64,000 bases of DNA. Source: JAUIAS01 sp030425395. Its GTDB lineage: Bacteria > Pseudomonadota > Alphaproteobacteria > Rhodobacterales > Rhodobacteraceae. Positions 1-9,148 of the stretch are shown here, piece by piece; position 1 is the stretch's first letter, and every line of letters starts with the position of its first letter. A model generated the notes under the pieces. It was not told where the DNA came from and did not search any database. It saw only the letters and a list, made by a program, of their open reading frames with translations. A program made the translations under genes and the position numbers. The stretch is taken from assembly GCA_043553855.1 (NCBI GenBank), contig CP121336.1:620001-684000 (forward strand), in the 5' to 3' direction.

Positions 1-282
1 AGGTCCAAGCTCGGATGTGATCGTATCGGTCAGGCTGCGCAGATCGTCGGCAAAAGCGCGGGCCTTGTCCCATTCGATAAAGCTCTTTGCCCGCGCCAGC
101 CCGGACAGCCGTCGGTCGATCAGTTTGGCAATGGCTTCGGGGCCGGACTTCCCGGCCAGCGCCGCTTTGAGCTGCCGCCGGAACCCAGAATTGCGCTCGG
201 CCTCTTCCATCACCAGCTGCGCGAGTTTGTCTGTGCCGAGATCTTTCAGCTTGTCAGTAGAGAGATCAGGTTTGCGGGCCAT
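1..282 (-). CDS. DUF6880-type hypothetical protein, partial (C-terminal side off window)
   Basis: The reading frame opens at an ATG (280-282, minus strand) and stays open to the left edge, giving the first 94 residues only. The start, MARKPDLSTDKLKDLGTDKL, followed by a helical segment with a GPEAIAKLIDRRLSGLARAK stretch, resembles the N-terminus of the alphaproteobacterial DUF6880 family, cytosolic proteins of unknown function. Composition is core-like, unlike the AT-richer genes to its right, so the island boundary probably lies just upstream of this gene. The family call is from memory of the sequence pattern; no enzymatic role is claimed. Confidence 0.6.
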   Translation of the reverse strand, partial: MARKPDLSTDKLKDLGTDKLAQLVMEEAERNSGFRRQLKAALAGKSGPEAIAKLIDRRLSGLARAKSFIEWDKARAFADDLRSLTDTITSELGP

Positions 283-1028
283 GGGCAGGTCTCGGTTGGA
301 ACCAGTTGCCCCAATAAATGCCTCGGTCAGGTTCGGGTGGCAAGCATTGGGTCTCTGAATGACCAAGCGCTGCGACTATTACGCGATTTCCCACGTGATT
401 GACCTTCCGGTCTCACTGGTGCCGCAATGGCCGGTCTGGTGAAACTGCATTGCAGCATTGACGCCACCGGCGAGCGGCAGGAATGGGCCGTTCGTGTCAC
501 GTGCCAACGCCAAAATTGAACAGATGCTGCGCCTCATCCGAGGTCGGCTTCGAGCCCAATTCGACCGATGCTGCGCGGTCGACGAATGACCGTTTTCGGA
601 AGCCATGCTCGAGGTTTCCCAGGCCAAAGCGCCGATTGGAAGCCTACGCCAACGCCGCAGTGTAACCCATCGACGTTTTCAAACGTTCTCCGCCCATAAC
701 TGAAGCACTACGCTTTCCTACCGGAATGCAGCTTTTGCTGTGTTGCTACCTGAACCGCAGGGCACCGGTTCTCCAATAGCTAAGGAAACAAAGTTGGTAG
801 GGTAAAGTCGCAGAAAATCTGCATTCTACTTTGCCGTGCCTGCCGTTCCTCCCTCATTGCTCGGCACCGCCAAGAGCGAACCAACGAGACTACCACCAGC
901 AAAAAAGCGTCTTCGGGCAAAGTCTAACAGCCTAACGATCGACTACTCAGTAGTCGTCAATGGCGAACGCACATGTTGACGAGGACGCTTGCACACGTAA
1001 AGTTACATGAGTGCGCGTATGAAATTAT
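283..1028. other. 750-bp gene-poor flank of the accessory island
   Basis: No convincing gene was found. Short open frames exist on both strands (379-627 minus, 483-665 plus), but they have no recognisable domain, no good ribosome binding site and mutually shadowing composition. GC drops visibly from about 700 onward, approaching the island genes. The stretch looks like decayed sequence from an earlier insertion. I saw no tRNA, integrase or clear terminal repeat. Confidence 0.4.
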
Positions 1029-2927
1029 TTGCTAAAGGTACAAATTTTGAACACCAATGACTTGCATAGAGCAATGAAGGATTTCCTCAACCCTACGAAA
1101 ACCCAAGATGAGCAGGGTTTTGCGCTGTGCAAACCGAACATCCGATTTCGTTGGAATTCTGTTCTAGAACACTCAGACGAACGAACATCCTTTTCATCCG
1201 AAATAAGACCCGCCGACTACGAGAACGAGTTAGCGTCTTTCTTGGAGCCTGACAGTGTCAACTCCAACAAAAAAACTGGAGAAATTCGCCTTCTTATTGG
1301 GGGTTGGGGGAGCGGTAAGTCAACTTTTTTGAACTACATTATTTCGAAACCACGTAGCGCCTCTGTCACTTATAAAACACCGGAGCTATTCAAGTTTTCA
1401 TTTAGAGATTGGACGGAGCACGATACGAATACCGCAAAATATGACAACCAGATATTCTGGCGTCACCTAGCCGCGACTCTGGCGACAAACGAAAGTACCA
1501 GACTCGGTATCTATGACGAAGCCGAGCATTTTTGGAAATGGTGTGAAAATACCCCAATAGTCAAAAAACAACGCACATGGCTCATCACCTTTTTATCAAG
1601 TTTTTCGCAAGATAAAGAAGCTCTTTTTTCGAATTCTGAAGAGCGTACTTCAGATAACAAGAACTATTTAAGATTCATTATACAGGCTAAAAAAACACTT
1701 ACTGACAGATTTGAGAGCGATGCAGAAGCTTTGTGTTGGTACGAGATATGCAAGATCGCCTTCTTGGTAAGTGAACGACAGAAACACAAGATGGCCTATT
1801 TCATTTTCGATGACTTTGACCACATTCCTCCGCGATTTCAGCGAGAAATTAGCGACGTTGCGGTCAAGCTAGCTTCGATCATTAGGTGCAAGATTCTGAT
1901 CCCTATGCGCCCCGTAACCTATAAGTCCTGTGACTATGGGGTGAAACTTGTCCAGTTGTCGGACCATTGCGTTCCTTCAGCAAACGCTGTTGTAAAAAGC
2001 AGACTGAACGATTTACGAAAAAGCAAAGCAAACGTTCTATCACAACAAAACCGAGATACACTCAAAGACATTGAGGAAGCGTTTCTTCACGACGGTTCCC
2101 CGATGTCAAATCTGTTGGAAGCTACCTCCGGTCTCAGCATTAGGTTGGCTTTGACCAACTTCTTTAACTGTGTTGCATCAGATAGATTCACGAAACAACT
2201 TAACTTGGGTCAAAAGTTTGAAAACCTGCACCAAAGTAGACGAGCGGAGATATTTTTGTGCTCAGACAATCCAGCTGTGACCAATAGGTGGTTTCACAGT
2301 CTTTATCGCACGAACAGCTCCAGCCATTTCAATCTCCTCAAGTTACGTTGCCTAGAGTTTCTCTGTAGTACCTCGCAAACGACTCTTTCTATGGCATACA
2401 ACCGATGCCTTCGGCGATTTGGCTACGGTGATGAAACGATTGTATCAACGTTGAACGATATGCTGACGCAAAGAAGTGCACTTATTTGGTGCGAAGATAT
2501 GGAAAATCTTGAGCAACGAGACCTTCATTTGCACAGTCGAGTTGCTGTTACACCCTTAGGTGAGCGTTACTGGAAAAAATGTTTTGGTGAGTTACTGTAC
2601 GAAGATACGTTCTTGCGATCATCTACCGTCGAGAATTTGTCTCCAGAGCAAAGAGCGATCCAATATCACTATTTGATCTCAGACCTCGAGATTAAAGAAA
2701 TTAGGCATTGCGTTGATGAGTTTGGTTCTGAGGCATATCTTGAACACTATGGCGGAGAGGGTCGGCAGTCATTTTCGGAACTGCATTTTGCTAGAACAGC
2801 AGCAATTTTACAAAGCCGTCGATATCATAGTCTTGAAGTTGATGAATTCGTTGACTCTGCACGTCAGAACTTCATCAAGCGAGAAATAAAGGATATCATA
2901 ATGGGTGACCGATTTGATAATGAGTGA
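1029..2927 (+). CDS. P-loop ATPase of an uncharacterised membrane-coupled two-gene system
   Basis: 632 residues from a TTG; ATG at 1074 (residue 16) is an equally possible start. Walker A is GGWGSGKST (91-99) and Walker B is AYFIFDDFD (256-264), followed by a hydrophobic strand ending in ILIPMRPVTY (289-298), the sensor-like arginine segment seen in KAP/STAND-type NTPases. The rest is helical and cysteine-rich, and HSRVAVTPLGERYW near residue 515 looks like a winged-helix segment. No transmembrane helix is evident. The stop overlaps the next start by 4 bases (ATGA), so the two are translationally coupled. Base composition and codon use (many AAA, TTT, ATA codons) differ sharply from the GC-rich neighbours, indicating horizontal transfer. 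I do not recognise a named family; an ATPase coupled to a membrane protein fits a defence or stress-sensing role by inference only. Confidence 0.75.
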   Translation: MLKVQILNTNDLHRAMKDFLNPTKTQDEQGFALCKPNIRFRWNSVLEHSDERTSFSSEIRPADYENELASFLEPDSVNSNKKTGEIRLLIGGWGSGKSTFLNYIISKPRSASVTYKTPELFKFSFRDWTEHDTNTAKYDNQIFWRHLAATLATNESTRLGIYDEAEHFWKWCENTPIVKKQRTWLITFLSSFSQDKEALFSNSEERTSDNKNYLRFIIQAKKTLTDRFESDAEALCWYEICKIAFLVSERQKHKMAYFIFDDFDHIPPRFQREISDVAVKLASIIRCKILIPMRPVTYKSCDYGVKLVQLSDHCVPSANAVVKSRLNDLRKSKANVLSQQNRDTLKDIEEAFLHDGSPMSNLLEATSGLSIRLALTNFFNCVASDRFTKQLNLGQKFENLHQSRRAEIFLCSDNPAVTNRWFHSLYRTNSSSHFNLLKLRCLEFLCSTSQTTLSMAYNRCLRRFGYGDETIVSTLNDMLTQRSALIWCEDMENLEQRDLHLHSRVAVTPLGERYWKKCFGELLYEDTFLRSSTVENLSPEQRAIQYHYLISDLEIKEIRHCVDEFGSEAYLEHYGGEGRQSFSELHFARTAAILQSRRYHSLEVDEFVDSARQNFIKREIKDIIMGDRFDNE

Positions 2928-3934
2928 TCGATTTGTTTGAAGTAAGCTGGTTGCTGCAGGTGCCAGTTGCATTGCTGTTTGTCACAATTGGCGCTTGCCT
3001 GGGGCTTTGCATAAACGCCTATAATGGTCCATTTAGATTCCTACTGTTCGACCCTGATCGCAAAGCAGACAAGCGAGTTTATATTGGAACACTAGCAACA
3101 GTAGGCGTTGGCTGCATAATGACTGTGGTGTTTCTTGGCAAGGGTATGTGGAGCAGGCCAGGTAGCGAAATCGGAGATTTTCTAGCGGGCTTCCTTTCGC
3201 CACTCGCATTACTCTGGATTGTTGTGGGAACGCGCATACAATCGACGGAACTCAGAGAACAACGCCACCAATTCATTCAGGCCAACGAGACACAAAGTGA
3301 TCAATTGTCGGTTTTGAAGCAAGAACTTGGGTTGGCGATGAGCCCAACGATAGCTGCAAGGTTGAGGACGGAGGTCCTTGATCGAATTGATGTTTGGGAT
3401 GATTTTGTTAAGGTGGTGACCGACGAAATTGAACGTCAATTAAACGTAGTAGAGTCTTCTGAACAGCTTATGCCAGAGGTCGTTGCACTCGACAGAGTTG
3501 AACTTACTGAGGATAAAAAGTTCTTCAGGCTCATTGATCCAACCGAAGAACGCGTAACTACCGAGATTGAATCGGTAAGATGGGATTTATTTGAAGAAGT
3601 ATTTTTTGATCAAGAGGTTCATGAAGTGGACTGTACTTGGAAGATCGATTTGCGGATTTCTTCCGTCAAACGATTTCAGGTTCTAATCAAAGGCATCTTG
3701 GGTAGTGGAAAACCCGTTTTTGGGCTGGTTTCGCTTGAGTATGATGAGGTCCTTTGTAAAAATTTGGTCCCCTTTGTATCCGGCTATCGGGAACTTGTTG
3801 TGTTGGCAGAAAAGCTTGGGGTTTACCAAGATGATATTGTAAGAGATGTTGCGCTTGCCAAGCGAATAGTCCTGAGGGCAATCCGTGGTTATGAACTCTT
3901 TTTACGAGAAAACGAATTGCCGCGGAGTGTTTAA
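2924..3934 (+). CDS. Membrane protein with coiled coil, partner of the P-loop ATPase
   Basis: 336 residues. Hydrophobic segments lie near 9-31, 53-73 and 84-102; the third carries GDFLAGFLSPLALLWIVVG, a G-D-x-x-x-G-x-x-x-P pattern that I associate with small membrane proteins next to phage-defence genes. A charged, probably coiled-coil segment (about 104-140, TELREQRHQFIQANETQ...) follows, then about 190 residues of soluble acidic domain with no recognised motif. The start overlaps the ATPase stop by 4 bases. AT-rich like its partner. Likely an inner-membrane effector or scaffold controlled by the ATPase; that is inference. A simple structural or transport role cannot be excluded. Confidence 0.7.
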   Translation: MIDLFEVSWLLQVPVALLFVTIGACLGLCINAYNGPFRFLLFDPDRKADKRVYIGTLATVGVGCIMTVVFLGKGMWSRPGSEIGDFLAGFLSPLALLWIVVGTRIQSTELREQRHQFIQANETQSDQLSVLKQELGLAMSPTIAARLRTEVLDRIDVWDDFVKVVTDEIERQLNVVESSEQLMPEVVALDRVELTEDKKFFRLIDPTEERVTTEIESVRWDLFEEVFFDQEVHEVDCTWKIDLRISSVKRFQVLIKGILGSGKPVFGLVSLEYDEVLCKNLVPFVSGYRELVVLAEKLGVYQDDIVRDVALAKRIVLRAIRGYELFLRENELPRSV

Positions 3935-4329
3935 ACGCCTACCCGCCGTTGACACCTTCAAATAGAACGTATTGCCAAGATCCAATATCGGCGAAGCCGA
4001 CATTCGTGCTGGCGCAGCGAAAGTAAGGAACGTCCGCGATCCAGTCATCGGGCACCGCCTAGTTCGAGCAGCTGCAGCGAACGGCAGCTATGCGGGCTGC
4101 GACCGCAGCATCTTAGTTCGCCGCTGGATGTCGGCTTTGGGCCGGTCGCGATAAGGTTAGATTTCCTGCACATGCGACATGTTGCGGGGCGGGGTTCAGT
4201 CAAGAGGGCTCAAACCAGAGCTTCAAAGCCTTTTGCAAGGCTCCCTGCCCTGTCCGCATTGGCGAAGTCTGGGCTGCTAGCATCTGTTGATCGCCGGTCG
4301 AACCTCAGGCGCACCGTGGTGCTGTGGCA
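3935..4329. other. Gene-free right flank of the accessory island
   Basis: About 395 bp between the membrane protein and the acyl-CoA ligase stop. Open frames here (3972-4154, 4172-4396) are short, without ribosome binding sites or domains. GC returns to the core level within the stretch. Small inverted repeats such as GCAGCTGCAGCGAACGGCAGC (around 4068) occur, but no clear terminator or attachment site could be defined. Confidence 0.4.
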
Positions 4330-5850
4330 TCACGGGTTGTCCGGGGTGTCTTGCGCCACGAGGGCCCGCAGGTCCGTCTTGAGGACCTTTCCGTAGTTAT
4401 TCTTGGGAAGCGCATCCAGATAGACATAGGTTTTCGGCCGCTTGAACCGGGCGATATTGTCCCGGCACAAACGGTCGAGATCTGCCTGCTGCGCGGTGCC
4501 GACCACGCAGGCCACGACCTCTTCCCCCCACTCCGGGTGGGCGCGGCCAACCACGGAGACCTCGGACACGTCCGGATGGGTCAGAAGCACCTCCTCGACC
4601 TCGCGCGGGTAGATGTTGGAGCCACCTGAGATGATCATATCCTTGGACCGGTCCTGAAGCGTGACGTAGCCGTCCTTGTCCATAAAGCCCATGTCACCCG
4701 TCATCAGCCACCCGTCGATCAAGGTCTTGGCGTTGGCTTCGGGATTTTGCCAGTAGCCGGGCATCACGCTGTCGCCGCGCACCATGATCTCGCCATGGGC
4801 ACCTGCGGGAAGCGGCGCACCGTCCGGCCCGCCGATGCGGACCTCGACCGCCGATTGCGCAATGCCAACGCTTTGAAGTCGCGCGCGCCAATCCGGGTGG
4901 CTGCGATCGGTCACGTCGTGGCGGCTGAGCGCAGTGATCCCCATCGGGCATTCGCCCTGTCCGTAGATCTGGACAAAGATCGGGCCGAAGTGGTCAACCG
5001 CCTCGATAATGTCGGCGTTATACATCGGGCCACCCGCATAGATCACCGTCTGCAAACCTTCGCCAGTTTCACCAGTGGCCTTGGCCGTCTGGGTCATCCG
5101 GGTGACCATCGTGGGGGCTGCGAACATCTGCACCGACCCGAAATGCCGTGCGAGGGTGAAAATCTCGGCCTCGTCAAACCCGCCCGAAGGCGGGCACACA
5201 TGGCGCGCGCCCACCAGAGTGTGAAGCATGTTGTAAAGCCCGGCACCGTGGCTCATGGGGGCGGCATAGAGGATCGCGTCCTCTGCCCCGGCAACATCGC
5301 AATCGGTCTGGTAACACAACGACACCACCATCAGCATCCGGTGCGTGATCATCACCCCCTTGGGCCGCCCCGTGGTGCCCGACGTATAAAACAGCCAGCA
5401 CAAATCATCCGGGGCGCGCTGCGCTATCGCCGTGATCGGCGCATGGGCGCAAGCCGCCGTGTGATCGTCATCGCCGATGGTCACCAGCCGCGCCGCAACA
5501 TCCGCCGTGCTCAGACTTTCTGCCAGATCCTCCGAAACGAAACACAGTGAAGCCCCCGCGTTTTCAAGGATATAGGCGGCTTCGCGTCCGTGGAGCTTGT
5601 TATTGATCGGCACAGCCGCCGCCCCGGCATACCAGATGCCATACAACACAAAGAGGTAATCGGGGCTGTTCTTGAGGAACAGGCCGACACGATCACCGGG
5701 TTGGATGCCCTGCGCCTCAAGCCATCCCCCGATGCGGCGCGCGCAGGCGTCAAAATCTCGATAGCGCGCGACGCAATCCGTTCCCAGAAACACCGCCTCG
5801 CGCTCGGGTGTCCGCGCCGCCGTTCGCTCCAGCCAAAGACCGATATTCAT
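4330..5850 (-). CDS. Class I adenylate-forming acyl-CoA synthetase
   Basis: 506 residues from ATG 5850, which has a GAGAGGGG ribosome binding site; an in-frame upstream extension to 5901 lacks one. Expected to activate a carboxylic acid to its acyl-AMP and then to the CoA thioester in the cytosol. The AMP-binding P-loop LFYTSGTTGRPKGVM sits near residues 153-167, the hinge/A8 motif DRSKDMIISGGSNIYPREVE lies in the C-terminal third, and the catalytic lysine segment NNYGKVLKTDL is near the end. Length is normal for the family. The substrate (fatty, aromatic or malonyl-like acid) cannot be told from sequence. It is divergent from accB, so the two may share a regulatory region at 5851-6080. Confidence 0.9.
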   Translation of the reverse strand: MNIGLWLERTAARTPEREAVFLGTDCVARYRDFDACARRIGGWLEAQGIQPGDRVGLFLKNSPDYLFVLYGIWYAGAAAVPINNKLHGREAAYILENAGASLCFVSEDLAESLSTADVAARLVTIGDDDHTAACAHAPITAIAQRAPDDLCWLFYTSGTTGRPKGVMITHRMLMVVSLCYQTDCDVAGAEDAILYAAPMSHGAGLYNMLHTLVGARHVCPPSGGFDEAEIFTLARHFGSVQMFAAPTMVTRMTQTAKATGETGEGLQTVIYAGGPMYNADIIEAVDHFGPIFVQIYGQGECPMGITALSRHDVTDRSHPDWRARLQSVGIAQSAVEVRIGGPDGAPLPAGAHGEIMVRGDSVMPGYWQNPEANAKTLIDGWLMTGDMGFMDKDGYVTLQDRSKDMIISGGSNIYPREVEEVLLTHPDVSEVSVVGRAHPEWGEEVVACVVGTAQQADLDRLCRDNIARFKRPKTYVYLDALPKNNYGKVLKTDLRALVAQDTPDNP

Positions 5851-5962
5851 TGCAGCCCCTCTCGCTTTTTCGTGCGGCAGATTACGCCCGCGCGGCAACA
5901 AGGTTCAACGCGTCCCGTCCCCTGCGCAGAAGAAAAATACCTTTTCCCATCGCGTTTTTCGG

Positions 5963-5977
5963 CATATGGCCCATATG
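5963..5977. promoter_or_regulatory. Inverted repeat in the acyl-CoA ligase / accB divergent promoter
   Basis: Two CATATG half-sites separated by GCC (CATATG-GCC-CATATG) lie midway in the divergent intergenic region. The symmetry and location fit a repressor operator for either gene. No regulator is encoded next to it, so this is a weak prediction. Confidence 0.3.
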
Positions 5978-6080
5978 AGGGTATACGCCCCCGCTTTTCA
6001 CGCGGGCCAACGTGACGTATACAGCGAAAACTTGCGAAAGGCCCCTGAACGCGGGTCCGTGGGAACCGGTCGAGGATATT

Positions 6081-6575
6081 ATGACGAACAAATCGCACGA
6101 AGCTGATGTAGAATTCATTCGGGCTCTGGCGGAGTTGCTGCGCGAGAACGATTTGACCGAACTTCAGGTCAAGCGTGACTATGGCGAGGACGACAGCCTT
6201 AACGTTCGGGTCAGCCGCCATCCGGCCCCCGTTGCACCGGTCCAGGTCGCGGCCCCACCCGCCCCAGCAGCAGCACAGGCCGCACCGGCCCCTGCGGCAG
6301 CACCGGCTGCCGCGCCCGCCGCTGAAGATCCCGCAGACCACCCCGGCGCGGTTCCGTCACCGATGGTTGGCACGATCTATATGCAGGCCGAACCCGGCGC
6401 TCCTGCTTTTGTGTCGGTGGGGAGCACCGTAAACGAAGGCGACACGATCCTGATCGTCGAAGCAATGAAAACGATGAACCACATCCCGGCGCCGCGCTCG
6501 GGCACGATCAAGCGTATCCTTGTCGAAGATGGCGCAGCCGTGGAATTCGGCACACCGCTTGTCATTATCGAATAA
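6081..6575 (+). CDS. accB: Biotin carboxyl carrier protein of acetyl-CoA carboxylase
   Basis: 164 residues from ATG 6081, preceded by GAGG; this gives the family start MTNKSHEADVEFIRAL. It carries the biotin that shuttles carboxyl groups in acetyl-CoA carboxylase, the first step of fatty-acid synthesis. Domains: N-terminal helical segment (1-47), an Ala/Pro-rich flexible linker (about 48-88) and the C-terminal biotinyl domain with EAMKTMNHIPAP; the biotinylated lysine is K130. It is followed 9 bases later by accC, the usual accBC operon. Confidence 0.97.
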   Translation: MTNKSHEADVEFIRALAELLRENDLTELQVKRDYGEDDSLNVRVSRHPAPVAPVQVAAPPAPAAAQAAPAPAAAPAAAPAAEDPADHPGAVPSPMVGTIYMQAEPGAPAFVSVGSTVNEGDTILIVEAMKTMNHIPAPRSGTIKRILVEDGAAVEFGTPLVIIE

Positions 6576-6584
6576 GGCCCAGTG

Positions 6585-7934
6585 ATGTTCGAAAAGATCC
6601 TGATTGCCAACCGGGGAGAAATCGCGCTGCGCGTGATCCGCGCCGCACGAGAAATGGGCATTGCCACGGTTGCCGTTCATTCCACCGCAGATGCCGATGC
6701 CATGCATGTGCGCATGGCAGACGAATCCGTCTGTATCGGCCCGCCGTCGGGAACTTTGAGCTATCTGTCGATCCCTGCGATCATGGCGGCCTGCGAAATT
6801 ACCGGTGCCGAAGCGATCCATCCCGGATACGGATTCCTGTCTGAAAATGCAGCCTTTGCGCAGATCATCGCCGACCACGGTCTGACATTCATCGGACCGA
6901 CCGCGGAACACATCCGTGTCATGGGTGACAAGATCACGGCCAAGGACACGATGAAGGCGCTTGGGGTGCCTTGCGTGCCCGGCAGTGACGGCGGCGTGCC
7001 CGATCTGGAAACGGCGCGCAGCCTGTCAGCAGAAATGGGCTATCCGGTCATCATCAAGGCCACCGCAGGCGGCGGTGGGCGCGGCATGAAAGTTGCGCGC
7101 AACGAGAGCGAGATCGAAAGCGCGTTCCGCACCGCCCGCAGCGAAGCCAAGGCCGCGTTTGGCAATGACGAAGTCTATATCGAGAAATACCTGACCACGC
7201 CGCGCCACATCGAAATTCAGGTGTTCGGCGATGGCAAAGGACGTGCCGTTCATCTGGGCGAACGCGATTGCTCGCTTCAGCGGCGCCACCAGAAAGTCTT
7301 TGAAGAGGCACCCGGTCCCGGCATTTCCGAACAGGAGCGCGCCGAAATCGGGGCCATCTGCGCCAATGCCGTGGCCAAGATCAACTATATCGGCGCGGGC
7401 ACCATTGAGTTCCTGTATGAGAACGGCGAGTTCTACTTCATCGAGATGAACACCCGCCTTCAGGTTGAACATCCTGTAACAGAAGGCATTTTCGGCGTTG
7501 ACCTTGTGCGCGAACAGATCCGCGTGGCGGCAGGTCTGCCAATGTCATTCGAACAGGATGATCTCAAAATCAACGGCCATGCGATCGAAGTGCGCATCAA
7601 CGCCGAACGCCTGCCCAATTTTTCGCCCTGCCCGGGGAGGATCACCCAGTATCACGCCCCCGGAGGGCTTGGGGTTCGCATAGACTCCGCGCTTTACGAT
7701 GGCTACAGCATTCCCCCCTATTACGACAGCCTGATCGGCAAGCTGATCGTGCATGGTCGTGACCGGAAAGAGGCGATTGCCAGGTTGGACAGGGCCTTGG
7801 GCGAACTGATCGTGGATGGTGTTGACACCACGGTGCCGCTGTTTCACGCGCTGCTGCAGGAACCGGATATCCACACCGGAAGCTACAACATCCACTGGTT
7901 GGAAAAGTGGCTGGAAGGCAAATTCGGGGCGTGA
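6585..7934 (+). CDS. accC: Biotin carboxylase subunit of acetyl-CoA carboxylase
   Basis: 449 residues, typical length. ATG 6585 gives the canonical MFEKILIANRGEIALRVIRA; a GTG directly before it (6582) is less likely. Carboxylates biotin on AccB using ATP and bicarbonate. The N-terminal pre-ATP-grasp domain is followed by the ATP-grasp glycine loop KATAGGGGRGMKV, and the active-site segment FIEMNTRLQVEHPVTE is intact. Co-transcribed with accB, and the downstream aat gene may belong to the same transcript. Confidence 0.97.
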   Translation: MFEKILIANRGEIALRVIRAAREMGIATVAVHSTADADAMHVRMADESVCIGPPSGTLSYLSIPAIMAACEITGAEAIHPGYGFLSENAAFAQIIADHGLTFIGPTAEHIRVMGDKITAKDTMKALGVPCVPGSDGGVPDLETARSLSAEMGYPVIIKATAGGGGRGMKVARNESEIESAFRTARSEAKAAFGNDEVYIEKYLTTPRHIEIQVFGDGKGRAVHLGERDCSLQRRHQKVFEEAPGPGISEQERAEIGAICANAVAKINYIGAGTIEFLYENGEFYFIEMNTRLQVEHPVTEGIFGVDLVREQIRVAAGLPMSFEQDDLKINGHAIEVRINAERLPNFSPCPGRITQYHAPGGLGVRIDSALYDGYSIPPYYDSLIGKLIVHGRDRKEAIARLDRALGELIVDGVDTTVPLFHALLQEPDIHTGSYNIHWLEKWLEGKFGA

Positions 7935-7961
7935 CGCCAGGCCATACAACCTAGGACGTTC

Positions 7962-8594
7962 ATGGGACTGACGGCGGAAACCTTGTTGCATGGGTATTCT
8001 ATCGGGGTTTTCCCGATGGCAGAGCATCGCGACGACCCGGATGTGTTCTGGGTTGATCCCCGGCGACGCGGTATTCTGCCGTTAGATGACTTTCATATTT
8101 CGCGCAGTTTGGCCCGGCGCATTCGCAAGGAAAGCTTCAGACTGACGCGAAACCACGATTTCGAAGGCGTTCTGCAGGGCTGTGCCGATCGCAGCGAAAC
8201 ATGGATCAATCGGAAAATTCACGATCTTTACGCCACCTTGCACAGACGAGGACAGGCGCATTCGATTGAAGTCTGGGATAATGCGCGGCTTGTCGGTGGG
8301 GTTTATGGCGTGGTCTTGGGATCTGCTTTTTTCGGAGAGAGCATGTTTTCACGCCAGACGGATGCGTCAAAGGTCGCGCTGGCGTATCTGGTCACGCACC
8401 TGCGCTTGTCCGGCTTCACTCTGTTTGACACCCAGTTCCTGACCGAACATCTGGCATCGCTTGGCGGTGTCGAAATTCCGCGTTCTCTGTATCACAACAA
8501 ACTGGCGGACGCGCTGCAACGCAAGGCGGATATCACGATCAGACCGCTGCCCTCGTCTCAGGACGTTTTGCAGCGCAAGACCCAGACATCGTAA
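7962..8594 (+). CDS. aat: Leucyl/phenylalanyl-tRNA--protein transferase
   Basis: 210 residues. Transfers Leu or Phe from aminoacyl-tRNA to N-terminal Arg/Lys of proteins, creating N-degrons for ClpAP. The start, LLHGYSIGVFPMAEHRDDPD followed by FWVDPRRRGILPLDDFHISR, and the later GGVYGVVLGSAFFGESMFSR and LFDTQFLTEHLASLGG are the family hallmarks. It follows accC by 27 bases on the same strand. Its 3' end overlaps the convergent DUF2155 gene by 37 bases, so no terminator separates them. Confidence 0.95.
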   Translation: MGLTAETLLHGYSIGVFPMAEHRDDPDVFWVDPRRRGILPLDDFHISRSLARRIRKESFRLTRNHDFEGVLQGCADRSETWINRKIHDLYATLHRRGQAHSIEVWDNARLVGGVYGVVLGSAFFGESMFSRQTDASKVALAYLVTHLRLSGFTLFDTQFLTEHLASLGGVEIPRSLYHNKLADALQRKADITIRPLPSSQDVLQRKTQTS

Positions 8595-9148
8595 CGCGGG
8601 TGATCCATCGCGGATAACGCGGGCGATGAGGCGATCATCCAGCCCGAAAAGACGCTTGTGCGGCTCTCGCTTTCGGCGACATCCAGCCACGCATAAGCCT
8701 CGCCTGCCGGGTTGTCCTTGGGATAGCGGCAGGCGGACAGACCGACGGCAAGCTGGAATACTGTTGTCGTTGCACCGATCCCCAGTTCGAAGGTCTCGAC
8801 CCGGCCATTCACCTTGTCCAACGCCCGCAGGATTGCGATATCCGCCTCGGCAACTTCGGGTTTGGGCAATTCCTGGGGTTCATTACGCCGGAATGTCAGG
8901 CGCGGCCCGTCCTCGGTGCCATCGGGAATGGTCCCCGGATCGGTCGGTGAGGGATCAAGTGGGGAGACTTCAATTCTGGGGTTCAGGCTGCCGCCTTCGC
9001 CCTGATCCAGAGGCGCGGCATCCAGAGACCACGGCAGCGTGCTTTGCGGTAGTTGGTCCAGCGGTGTGGTTGTGATGGTCTCCTGCGCCTGCACAGCCCC
9101 CGCACACAGAGCCGCCAGCCCAATGACTGACGCCAACGCCCGGATCAC
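8558..9148 (-). CDS. Secreted DUF2155 domain protein
   Basis: 196 residues with an N-terminal signal peptide (MIRALASVIGLAALCAGAVQA). A Pro/Asp-rich spacer (about 25-90) leads into the conserved DUF2155 core, IAILRALDKVNGRVETFELG ... SACRYPKDNPAGEAYAWLDV ... FSGWMIASSPALSAMDHPRYDVWVLRC. Two conserved cysteines could form a periplasmic disulfide. Function unknown. It overlaps the upstream mlaD gene by 4 bases, so it is in one operon with mlaD and the NDUFA12-like gene, a block I recall as common in this bacterial family. Confidence 0.85.
   Translation of the reverse strand: MIRALASVIGLAALCAGAVQAQETITTTPLDQLPQSTLPWSLDAAPLDQGEGGSLNPRIEVSPLDPSPTDPGTIPDGTEDGPRLTFRRNEPQELPKPEVAEADIAILRALDKVNGRVETFELGIGATTTVFQLAVGLSACRYPKDNPAGEAYAWLDVAESESRTSVFSGWMIASSPALSAMDHPRYDVWVLRCKTS

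Noticed and set aside
379..665. Two opposing short reading frames (82 and 60 codons)
   Set aside because: No domain, no ribosome binding site, overlapping on opposite strands and in decayed-looking DNA.
4270..4310. TTCGA-containing segment resembling a tRNA T-arm
   Set aside because: Flanking bases do not pair as a T-stem and no anticodon or acceptor arm can be drawn.
3972..4396. Short plus-strand frames after the island operon
   Set aside because: No recognisable family or start signal; the second overlaps the acyl-CoA ligase 3' end.
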